Below, in pieces: positions 10,869 through 21,600 of a stretch of DNA of 64,000 bases. How positions within the stretch are numbered: the first letter of the stretch is position 1; every line of letters starts with the position of its first letter. The DNA is from Apiosordaria backusii. Lineage: Eukaryota; Ascomycota; Sordariomycetes; Sordariales; Lasiosphaeriaceae. The notes under the pieces are model-generated. The model was given only the letters and a program-made list of their open reading frames with translations, was not told the DNA's origin and made no database searches. Made by a program: the position numbers and the translations under genes. Location: assembly GCA_030549205.1 (NCBI GenBank), contig JAUKTV010000004.1, positions 1,364,001 through 1,428,000 of the forward strand, read 5' to 3'.

Positions 10869-12854
10869 ATGTTCTTTTCACCCGCTCGCGTCTCACAACA
10901 CGCGCTGCCCAGGCTGTTGAGCCTTGCCCTTCGCCAGAGAACGCAACAAAATATTGCCAGCTCACTAGCCAGACAGGTCACTCCTACCAGACTCTCCCTC
11001 TCAACCTTTTCCCCTTTACGCACCGCATCTGCGGCTGCAACTGCTGAGATGGGTTCAGCAGCCATTCCCACCACCACAGGTGGCGAGGAGCGTGTCCCTT
11101 TTTCTCAGTTGAAGGGCCGTATTGAGCCTCAGTTGTTGCAAAATCTTGCCAAGATGGGCCTCACCCACATGTCTCCAGTACAAGAACAGGTGCTGCAGAT
11201 GTCAAGTCTCAAGAACGACTGCTTAGTCCAGGCCAAGACCGGAACCGGCAAAACGATAGCTTTCCTGCTCCCTGCCCTGCACAATATCATGACCGACACA
11301 AACCTCCAGCGCGAGTTCGTTGCGATACTCGTCCTGGCTCCCACCCGCGAGTTGGCCCAGCAAATCGCAGACGAGTGCGACAAGTTGACAGGAAAGTCAT
11401 TCGAATGCCACACCGCCGTCGGTGGTACTTCTAAGGAGGCTCTTCTGAGGAGATTCCTCAACGGCAAGCCCACCATCTTGGTTGCCACCCCAGGCCGTCT
11501 GATCGACTACCTCTCCGAGGAAGAAACCAGGCACAAGCTCAGCAAGCTCCGTTGCGTGGTGCTCGATGAAGCAGATCGCATGCTGGACCAAGGCTTTGCC
11601 CCCTCCATCAAGAGGATCCTCCAGCAAATCCCCCGGAAGCAAACCGCCGGCTGGCAAGGCATGTGCTTCAGCGCCACCGTCCCCAAAGAGATCGAGGCGT
11701 TCCTCCCCCTCGTCCTGAACAAGGACCACAGCCACATCTGCACCATCGACCCCAACGAGGCCCCCACCGTCGACAAAATCCCCCAGTCCGCCATCCCGGT
11801 CTCTTCCGTCGCCAACGCTATGCCAGTTCTTCACTCTTACCTCATGACCCAAAAGAAGGCCAACCCCGAGCTCAAAGCCGTCATCTTCTGCGGCACCGCC
11901 CGCCAGGCTGGGCTTTTGTATCAGGTCTTTGGCCCAACAGGCGGCGCCGCTCCCAAAGGCCTCCCTTGCTTCCAGATCCACTCCCGTCTCTCCCAGCCTG
12001 CCAGGACTCGAACAATCGAGGGGTTCAAAACCGCCAAATCAGGGCTCTTGTTCGCCTCGGACGTCATTGGAAGAGGCATGGATTTCCCCGACATTGACCT
12101 CGTCATCCAGATGGGTTTCCCTCCCGAAAAGGAACAGTACGTCCACCGCGTCGGCCGGACAGGCAGAGCAGGCAAGTCCGGAGAGGCGACCATGATCCTC
12201 ACTCAACCCGAGATGAGGTTCGTCCGTGTAAACAAGGAGTTCCCCATCAAAGTCACAGAGACTTAGTAAGTTTCCCCCTTCCAATACCTATCTTTGAACG
12301 TTGGTGTGCTAACGCTGCAAAGCAACCACCCCGACCTCCCCCACTCCGTGACTAAAATCAACGAGGCCCTGGAAAAAGTCCCCGAGCAAACCAAATTCCA
12401 AGCCTACTCCGCGTTCCTAGGCTTCAACGTCAGCTGCGCCCGGCAGCTCGGCCTCCAACCCGCGGAGGTCGTCACCTTGGCCAACGAGTTCGCGTACTCG
12501 ATGGGCTACGAGGAACTCCCCGGGCTAGAGCAGCGCACCGTCAGCAAGATGGGGCTCAAGGGCGTGCCGGGGTTGAGGATCGAAGGGAAGCCGGGGGTCA
12601 CGAGGGCGGCTCCGGTGAACAACAGGACCGGCGGTGGGAGGGCGCAGGGCGGTCCGGGGAGGATGGAGAGGGGCAAGTTGGCTGATCCGAGGGCGGGTGG
12701 TCATGAAAATAGACACGCAGGTGGTGGTGGTGGTGGTGGACCTTCAGCGGCGGGGAGCAATGGTGGGGGTAACAGGAGGGGACCGAGAGAGAGCACGGGG
12801 GCAAACGCCGAGGAGCCGAGTAGGAAACGGCCTAGACGTGGTGCGCAGGTGTAA
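10869..12854 (+). CDS. mss116: Mitochondrial DEAD-box RNA helicase, MSS116 type
   Basis: Predicted 642-aa ATP-dependent RNA helicase for group I/II intron splicing and translation in mitochondria (known role of Mss116). Exons are 10869-12265 and 12323-12854. The first 60 residues are rich in Arg, Ser and Ala, with almost no acidic residues, fitting a mitochondrial presequence. Motifs in order: Q motif (PVQEQ), motif I AKTGTGKT at 122-129, Ia PTRELAQQ, II DEAD near 235, III SAT, V SDVIGRGMDFP, VI HRVGRTGRAG. Exon 2 carries the helical extension (FQAYSAFLGFNVSC) typical of this subfamily and a Gly/Arg-rich tail that ends with a basic KRPRRG cluster. The symbol is assigned by family resemblance. 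Confidence 0.9.
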
Positions 12855-13402
12855 GTGTACTTTGTATCGGCAACCCGCGTTGCTTCGGTCGTTGGGTTGA
12901 CATGCTTGACTGCAGTCGATGGACGAAAGATGTTATAGAATCATAGATTTATCATTGGTGCCAAAGTAGACGGAACACTACTGCACTAGTTCACGCAAAA
13001 GAATAGAGAAAATAAACTCCCAACCATCTGAGTTAAGATCCGGCATACTCGTCCATTCCTATCAAGTAGTATAGCGATGGCAGAATAAGCAAAGTCCTCA
13101 GCGACGTGAAGCCTCCATCACAAACTCAGATTCTACTGTGTTTCTGTCTCCATTGTCAATCAAAACCAATCTCATATGAATAAGATAAAGCTATCTGCTT
13201 GGCATCCATCCTACACTACCCCGCCGGTCAACTCGAGTGTACGCCCCATTCAAATCGCCGCCGCGCGCAAAGAAACCTCAAAAGGTCCCGCCTTATTGTA
13301 AGTTTGTAACCGTAGGCCATAGCGATAGAATTCGAAGGAAGCAAAAAAGAGCAGAAAGGCCGAAGAATCCGTCCCATCCTCTCAACGCCAGCCACCCAAG
13401 CT
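12855..13402. other. Convergent 3' UTR region
   Basis: Lies between the ends of the helicase gene (plus) and the OPT gene (minus). No gene seen. Confidence 0.5.
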
Positions 13403-16273
13403 TTAGCTGAACTCGCCAATCCTCGGACCAAAGTACTCCCCCTCGGGGAGCGTCTTCAAGACACAGTTCCCATTGCCGTCGCAACCAGCGCTCATAACGT
13501 CGTTGCCCCACCAATGGGGGCTGATGTCCCATATCTGAAGGGCAAAGAAAATTACGATACCGCTGATAGCAATACCGCAGCTAAAGGCAGCCGAGGTAAC
13601 GTAATTGTACTAATTCACAGTCAAGTGTCAGTGACTCTTCTCTTCTGGCGCAGTTTGGACTGGGGACAACCCACCTTTGACCAGAATGCCAAATATCGCT
13701 TCTTCAGATACAGCCACGAAAACGCGGCAACTGGGACGGCAGGCCAAATGTACGCCAGATTGTACGGCGCCCAACTCAAGGCACCGCTCATCATCACCAC
13801 CGGGTGGGCGTTGCGGATAATGGCACTCTTGGGCCACTTCTTGTTCAGGTACCAAAACGCGACCACCACGACAACACCAAATGGGAACCCGAGTAGCGTC
13901 ACTGCGTACTGGCCACCAATACCCAAATCTTTCGCGGACCAACCGTGCCCCAAAAGATAGCTGCCGTGAAAAACGTGTTCACCCCTGGGCAGCTGAACCG
14001 GAAAGGTGCGTCGCTGGTGCACACACCCTCAATTCGAACCTGGTACTGCAAAACCGCGACACTGGTAAATGTTGAAATCAGTGTCGGAACCATTTGGGCC
14101 CAGAAGGTAAAGCGGGGTGAAATCTTGAGGTAGTGGGCAAGTTTGAGATCGCTGCTGAATGAGAGCGCATGGGCGCAGGTGACATATCCATAAGACTTGA
14201 AAAAGCACATGGCGATGGCGTTACCTTCTACCCAGACGCCGCCGATAAACTCGGCAATGACATTCAGCGTGACCTCTACGCCAGTCATGGCAGCAATGAT
14301 GCCAATAGGGACGACGAAGACGAGACACAGGGCGATGCCGTACAACACCACAAATGGCGTCGTGTTCGTCGGCCACGCAGCAATTCCGGTCATGCCGAGG
14401 GCGATGGCAATGGCCAGAAGGATCATGTACCACCATTCTGGGACTTCGGGGTAGGCGCGCATCAGTCTGTTGTGGACATCAAGAAGGTCCACGTCCTCCT
14501 CGTCCGTCTTTTCGCTGGTTGCGTTCTTGTTTCTCCACTTCCTCATCCCCAGCTTCGCCTTGCACCAGAGATCACGAAGGCCTAGCATTATCTCCAGACG
14601 GTGGTAGAGAGCGGCGTAAGTCACGGTTGAAGAGTACAATGCGAAGAACATCATGTACACGACAACATTGGCCGCAGTGAGGAAAGGTGGCGAATATGCC
14701 TGATACTTTTCGGCGTCAAAGATACCATTTTCATCGATGATAGCGGTGACATTGTATCGCTGGCCGAAGTGATCCCATGACTTGTTCGAGTTGATGGGTA
14801 GGTAAGCTGTGTTGAACGTATTGGCGTAGTACATGCCGATAATCACGAACATGGAAAAGAAGGCGCCCAAGAACAGATTGAATGTCGAGAAGAATGGCGC
14901 CATCAAGGGATCGAGCGTCATCGAGAGAATGTTCCAGTCGAAAGTTGGTACCGGGTTGAGTCCGAGTCCCGTGCTACCGCCCGTGATATTGGCGAGGTCG
15001 GGGTTGTCTGGTGAGATCCAAGTCATCCAGCTGAAGTAACTCAGGGCGGCAAAAACGTAATTGGGTAGCCAGAAGTATGCAAACATAAGACCAAATGCCC
15101 AACAGAAATACCGCATTCGGGACATAGTCCAGCGAGTCTTGAATGGGCCATCGGTCTTCTCGTCCTCCGTGGACTTATCATGGAAAGCCGAGTTGAGCGC
15201 GATGGTGACCAGGGATCCGGGCCACACGCAGAAGGACGGGTAGACCAGAAAACGGCGACAGAGGCCGGCCATCCCGTACCCGATGAAGTTGGTTGACAGG
15301 GCAATGAGAATCTGGTAAGCGACATTGTTGGCCCAAGCCTGGTCGAAGAACTGAGGGAGAACCTGAATCCAGACAATGTAGTTGGTGTAAGGAGTGCTCT
15401 TGGCGACATTGGACATGATGGTAATCAGCATGTGCTCTTTCTTGTTGAAAGGCCCTGGATTTAGGCTGTGACGGACGCCGAAAAGAGTGAAGCCCTTGTC
15501 GGGTAGCACACGTTCCAGGAACTTGCCCACGGGGTAGGCCAACAGCTGGGGGACGGTTGCCGTGACGTAGATGGTGGGGAGACGAATGTCGAAGAAGGAA
15601 TTGATGAATGAAATGCAGCAGGCAAAGAAAATACCCATGGCCCAGGCCCGAATCGTTGAGACGGGCAAGTTTGGGTCATCGTGATTGTCCACAACAGCCC
15701 GGACTTCGGCGTATGGGGAGTTGTTGGTGATGAGGGCGGCTTGGATCTTCATCTCTTCGATGAGATGCTCATACTTCTGGGGATTGGCGACCAGGTCTGC
15801 ATTGTCTGTTCGGTTGTTAGTTATTGGCGGCTCGAAAAGTGTCCAGGAGTGGGCGGTCACGGACTAATGAACTGGTCAATGCGGTTGATGACCTCCATGG
15901 GGAAATTGGGGTCACGAGAGTGTTGGTGGTGCACTTGTTTCATCAGCTAGAGGCACGCTGTTAGTATCAACCAGGCCACGATCCAAGGGGTGCTGGAAAA
16001 CTTGCACGAATAGTTTCGTCTAGAGTGAACCTCGAAGCGAGGTGCCTAGCCTCGAGGAGATCTGACTCGGTCACATTAAAAGCATGAGTAGTCTCCTTCA
16101 AGCTGTCAGGCAACTGTTCGGCGGAATCCGAGTTGGAAAGCTTCAACGTTGGTCAGCGTATGTTTGCTCTTCACAACGACACGTTGCCAACCGACCTTGA
16201 TCTTCTCGCCATCGACAGTACTGGCGAAGGTGATAGGCTCCTTGGCCTCGGACTTTTCGTTCGTCATCGACAT
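13403..16273 (-). CDS. OPT-family oligopeptide transporter with an apparent one-base frameshift
   Basis: Predicted proton-coupled oligopeptide transporter of about 877 aa at the plasma membrane. Exons on the minus strand: 16273-16196, 16140-16006, 15946-15865, 15805-13675 and 13609-13403. The cytosolic N-terminus has the family pattern RFTLDETIR then RDPNFPMEVINRIDQFI. The membrane part contains NPGPFNKKEHMLITIMSN, the OPT signature, and many hydrophobic helices. Near 13935-13937 the frame that encodes AAIFWGTVGP stops matching the family; the next frame continues at once with AKDLGIGGQY. One extra base (for example CCC for CC) would join them, and exon 4 has a length that only fits with it. 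This is either a sequencing error or a broken gene. Three of the four introns have unusual donors (GTCGGT, GCAAGT, GTCCGT). Upstream is a long divergent promoter shared with the Ulp1-like gene. Confidence 0.82.
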
Positions 16274-18624
16274 GTCAGGCAGAGACGCAACAAGTCGAGG
16301 GGGAACTGGAACCTGTGAACCCGGAACAGATATAGCGAGTAAGACAGGTGACGCGAAGAAGAGGAAACGAGGTTAAGAATGTCTAGGACGGAGGCGTAGG
16401 TAAAGCAGAGGCACGACCTTCGTCCGTGCGAGGGCCGGGGGTGATGGCGACAAGGTGGAAGTGAGGTGGGAGTGTGAGTGAGAGAAGGGAGAACGACCTG
16501 GAAGGGAAAGGAGAGCTGCCGTAATCGGACTCGGGCCCAGAGGTTTGGTTGTGGGCGGACGCGGGGGATGGGGGTAAAGGTGGCAGGAGCAAGGGAGTCT
16601 CCCACCGAGTCCAGGTGTCAGGCAGGAGCAAGACGGAGTCGGGGGGGGGGAGGTGGTGACCCCGCCGTATTAATGGACGGGCAATGAGGTGCGCAGGCGG
16701 GTAATGCAAGGATCACGATGAGATGACGGCGGGGTGATGGATCAATTAGCGGAATCTCTGCGGTATCTGCAGTAGGTATCAGGGTCTGCCCTGATCACCT
16801 CATGGATGACAAAAAGTCTAAGCAACGGCAGTGACAGCGATATGCTAGGTATGCTGCGGCTGCAGCATCTGGTTGAATTACCCGGCCGTCCGATATTGCT
16901 CCTGCCGTTGCGGCCACCACACGCCCAGCAGACCCGTCATTCCTCCTTCCTCTTGCGAGCTCGAGATATGGCCCATTAGCGGCATTCTTCTTATCTGTGT
17001 TAATCGAAGCTTAGCGCCTCGTGCAGAATCCGACCCCGACGTCCGTTCCATGTTCCATCCCACCCCATCACCTCAATCCTCAGGTCCAGTCAATTATTTG
17101 CATGATCAGCCGGGTCACGTTGAACAAGCCTTTCGGCTGCCACCATTCCCCGCCTCCCTGGCATCACAGATCGCCGCTCCGGTGCGAGTCTGGCCGCCTG
17201 CTTCCAGTGTCTGGATGTTTGGAATGCACGGCAGCATTGCTGCAGCAATATGCCTGCCGCCCCCCTGCTTGGCCCATCCAGACGGTTAAGCTAAGGTGCG
17301 AGGAAGACATGGCCATCGGTCGTTGTACCGTTTCGCAGATCAGTGACGGGGTGGTATTTTAGCCTGACGAAGTGGCCATTGGTACCCCAAGAGAATAGAT
17401 ATCAAAGGTGAGGGACGGGGAGAGGAAGAGACGTCTGCAATTAGGAAGAGATAACAACGGTGCATGGTGTGTAACCAATTGGCGTGCCGAATGCCATCCC
17501 AATGAGGAAGTCCGCAAGGCGAGGCGAACCTTGACAAGCACGACATGCGCCGTTGCGAAACCTTACGGCCGGGAGGGCGCGGGAAGGATGAAGAAGCTCG
17601 ATGCTGCAGCCTCTTCCCTAGGTACCATCAAAAAGCTGGTGAAGCTCGTCGACGGTGCAGCCCGCAGTGGTTCCCCCAGGGCGTGGGCTGGAATGGACAG
17701 GTCTGCCAGCCACGCCGTCGAAGAGCACCAGATGAACCTGAACACAGTGTTTCATCGCGAAGATCTACCTCGCTCTAGGAAGGTGAGCATGGGTTTTCGA
17801 TGTCTTGGTCGGTCAAGACTTACCGGTACGTACCGTCAGTTCAACGTTCCAGACCTTCTCCGCTTTTTGCTTCGGTTGTTTCCGCAGCTTTTACCATGGC
17901 TCTCGTGGGGTCCAACCAAAACAACCTTATCTCGACCTCGCTCCTATCAGACTTTTGGCAGACCCGCCCCGATATCAACAACCCCCCCCCCCCCGCCCCC
18001 CTCTTACAGTGTGTCAGGTGTGGCAATTATCAATGGATTGATCATGTCCCGGGAAGGTGGGTTAATTCAGAGGTTGATTGCGTGGCTCGCTCCGGGGGAG
18101 GGTTGATTGGCCAGACAAAGTGCCGAGGATGTTTGCTTCGTCCAACTTTTGACCTCCTGTTCTCTCTCTTGTGCCGCGTTCCGCCGTCGGAACTATCACG
18201 CGGGGAGCGCAGAGCAACCTATCACCCGGGTCAACTTTCCGATCCACAATCAATGGATGAGGTCATGGTTGCGGTGTCATGGTGCGAGTAACAGGAAGTG
18301 GCTTAGGTAATTCCAGGTTGCTGAACCTCGGGGCCATTGTTTGGTCACTCCCGGTAACGAGAATGGTCAGTTCCGGATGCGTCAACTCCAACAACATGTC
18401 GCAGAAAACAAAGCACAACTACTCTAGAATAGGGGAAATGGACACAGACAAAGCAAACAACGGCCTTTGTGTCGTCACTCGAGGGAAAAACAGCATGATG
18501 AAGGAAAAGGAAGCACAACTTCCTACAGGCAACTTGACAAGCTCTCGAGAGACGTGTAGCCTCAGCTTGTCGACTGGTCGGTTTTTGATTTCTTCAGCTT
18601 CCGCGTTGCTGCGCCGAGTTCAAA
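16274..18624. other. Long divergent intergenic region with homopolymer tracts
   Basis: About 2.35 kb between the OPT gene (minus) and the Ulp1-like gene (plus). It contains a G run near 16640-16649, a 13-base C run at about 17982-17994 and a 14-bp perfect palindrome at 17236-17249. The longest open frame (17408-18106, plus) has no family signature and I do not call it a gene. Confidence 0.5.
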
Positions 18625-21600
18625 ATGGCGAATAGAAACGATCCATTGCCCGTATTCTCTCCACCACTAGACCTCCCGGATGAGGTGCTGGCAGATTTTG
18701 GACACCCACTTCAAGCACCACCCAAAACAAAAGAATGGCGGTTGACATACCCGTTGCAGGAATGCAACCTGCGCGACGTATTTTCGAAACCGCTCTACAG
18801 GCAATATCTTGGAAGTTCCGAACCTCAAGGACAGCTCGCTAGCAATCTCATCGAAAATTACAGGATTGTGGCCCATCCCGAAATTGACAAGTTCCCGGAC
18901 TCGGAGAAGAACGAAGAGTACAATGATGAAGATGAAGACCAACGTGAAACTCTCAGATCACTCAGGAATTGTCACAACGGCCTGTACGTAGCCCGCGGAG
19001 GAACGGTGCCGATGACCTCGAATGGCTGGTTAAGTAGTGATGAGATGCATTCCCTCGCGAATAGGCTACTACACTGGGTTCAACAGGACAAAAGAGCCCG
19101 CTTGGGATCAGGACCGGGGAAGCCGACAGACGCCAAGAAAGCGCGATGGTGGATTTGCCCCGCAGAGGCTCATATGTTTGCATACAGTTACCGAGGAAAA
19201 AACCACGATGGAACAGAAACATTTGTGGTTGAGGGTGAACACAAACAGCCAATTCTTGACAGCACCGGTGACAGCACCGGTGACAGCGTCCCGGTCGCGA
19301 AATCGCTGTGGAGGGACACCGTTCATGTGAAAAGTAGGGACCGGTTCAATCAAGCCACTTTCACGGTTCACTTTGCTATGGGTGAGCAGCATTGGATGGT
19401 GTTTATTCTTCACAAACCAAACGACCCCAAGAAGGACTGGAACGCATTTTTCATGGATTCGATGGACCAACCATGTCATGATCTGAAAAAATACCCGGAT
19501 GCGCAATTTCGGAATAGGAAAAGACGTCAAGGGGCTGAAAAGGGGTTTCACGAATGGTTGACAAAAAACTTTCCCAATGAGGAGCGGCTCCAGAACTGTA
19601 TGGGTTCGGCCGGAGTTCCAATTGGATCACACCCGGATAAGCCTGCGTTGGTATTTCATTTCAGGAAGGTACCAACGCAAGGTGACGGCTTCAGCTGTTC
19701 CCTCCAGTGTATTCTGAACGTTTTGGCCTTCATCCGCTACGAGTCTTGGGGTTGGGACATGATCCCTTACTTTCGCAACCTAGGCCCCATACATGTGGTA
19801 CCAGTAATCTCAAGAATATTGCACAACATCATGGGAATCAGCGTCGGCGACAACACAGACTCGAATTATTTCCATGATATCATCAGAGGCTACGAAGGAG
19901 ACTTAAACGCCTACAATTTGACGCATCGGGAGGTGTTTCAGAAAAGAGCAGCCAAGAAGGCTGAGGAAGAGGCTAAGAAGAAGAAAAATGCCAAGCAACG
20001 GGTCGAGAAGCGGAGGGCTTTGCATTTGGGAGGCGAGAGAATTATCAAGCTTCTTGAACAGGCTGGTCTACCCGTCTACAGTGTGGAACAGTACCTGCCT
20101 CCGGACAGGGCACCCGACGTAGCCGCGCTATTCAGTCGGCTTCTCGACTTGCCGAACCCCGAGCTGTTTCCCACAGAAATCCATGGCAAAAGTCCTGAGG
20201 GTGCCGGCCCTTCAGGGCCACGGATGACAACAGATACATTCCAGGCATTCAAACACTATGAGCAGGCTTTACGGGACATACGAAACGGTCAGCCCATCCA
20301 GAAGAACGGAATTGTTCCTCTGGCTCTAAGGCAATTGGCTGCTCTTCAGGCCTATAACACCACTCGGGGAAGTTACTCTAAGGGGAGTTGGTTCATTCTT
20401 CCTACACCTTATATTCTCACTGTCGGGGAGCCTGGGACTTCCCATCTGGTGCGGCTGGGCGAATCCGATGATAGAGACGACGGCTTCTACTACTCTCGTG
20501 GACGCCATAGAGAAAGATTTGACAAGTCGACGGATACGATCCATTTCGTCTTCTGGGAAAAGACCAAGCACTGGGCCGTGATTCTGCGTCAGACCAAAAC
20601 GGGAAACACCGCCTTCTATGACTCAGACTCCACATTTGAAGCTCAGAATTTCAAAGGCCGCTGGCAGGAAGCTAAAGCAGCCCTGGGTGAGTGGCTTCGC
20701 CATAATGACATCAAATCAACAGATACCGCAAAGGATATCGTAGTGAAAGCCCGACCTTCTGCCTCGGAGAGCCATTGGGACAGCGGCCTCTTCGCACTCC
20801 TCAATCTCGTCAGCCGGCATCATTATGATGTTTTCGGTTGGCACCAGTTACCCTTACAGGCCTTCCCAGAGCACACCAGTATCGCCTGCCGACGCGCTCA
20901 GGTCAGGGCCCTCCACAACCTAGTCGGTCTCAAGATGCATGAGGGGGAGGACAAGGACAAAGACTACAAGTCGCCGACTCAGCCGAGATTCGCATATGTT
21001 TCCCATCCCCAGTTCGTCAACAAGCGATGGGACGGCAGAAACGAGAGGGACAACGCCATTGCGCTCTTGAGACCGCCTGTTGCATCAAAGAAGAGGTCAC
21101 CCCCCCAGGAACCCCAAGCGAACTCTACACAGCAGGAGAAGGGTGAAGCCGCAAAGAAGGTCAAGCGCGTTCAGGAAGTGGGAGAAGGGGAGGGTCACGG
21201 CCCGAGGGGTAATGACCCAAGTCCGGAGACGGCACGGTCGATACCGCAAAGCGGCACCTCACCGAGCGAAAGCCAGGTCGATAAGGAGGGCAAGTGCCAG
21301 AGGGAAAAGGCTCAGCTGGCGGAAGAAAATCTGGATCTCCTCGAAATCATTCAAGGTGACGAGCAGGAAATCAGCCGATTGGAAAGGACTATCAGTGCGA
21401 TGAGGAAGGAGATCCTCAGGACGCGGACGACCCTTCATCAGGCAGACCTGAACGAGAAAAATGTGATATGGGCAACCGAAGGGATGATCGAAAACTATAA
21501 GAATCAGAGAGCCGACGCTCGGAAAGCAGTGCTGCCTTTCGAGCTTTGGAGAGACAGAGAGTTTGGCCGACCCGACGATGGAATAAGACGTAAAAAGACT

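Noticed and set aside
11397..11981. 194-codon antisense frame in the helicase gene
   Set aside because: It is opposite conserved DEAD-box motifs and has no signature of its own.
16755..16780. Two TATC/GATA words upstream of the OPT gene as nitrogen-control sites
   Set aside because: They read GATAC, which does not fit the HGATAR consensus of AreA-type factors.
16873..17289. 138-codon open frame
   Set aside because: Pro/Cys-rich random-looking translation with no family match I know.
17408..18106. 232-codon open frame in the divergent region
   Set aside because: Composition is not protein-like, it has no domain, crosses a 13-base C run and has no supporting splice or promoter signals.
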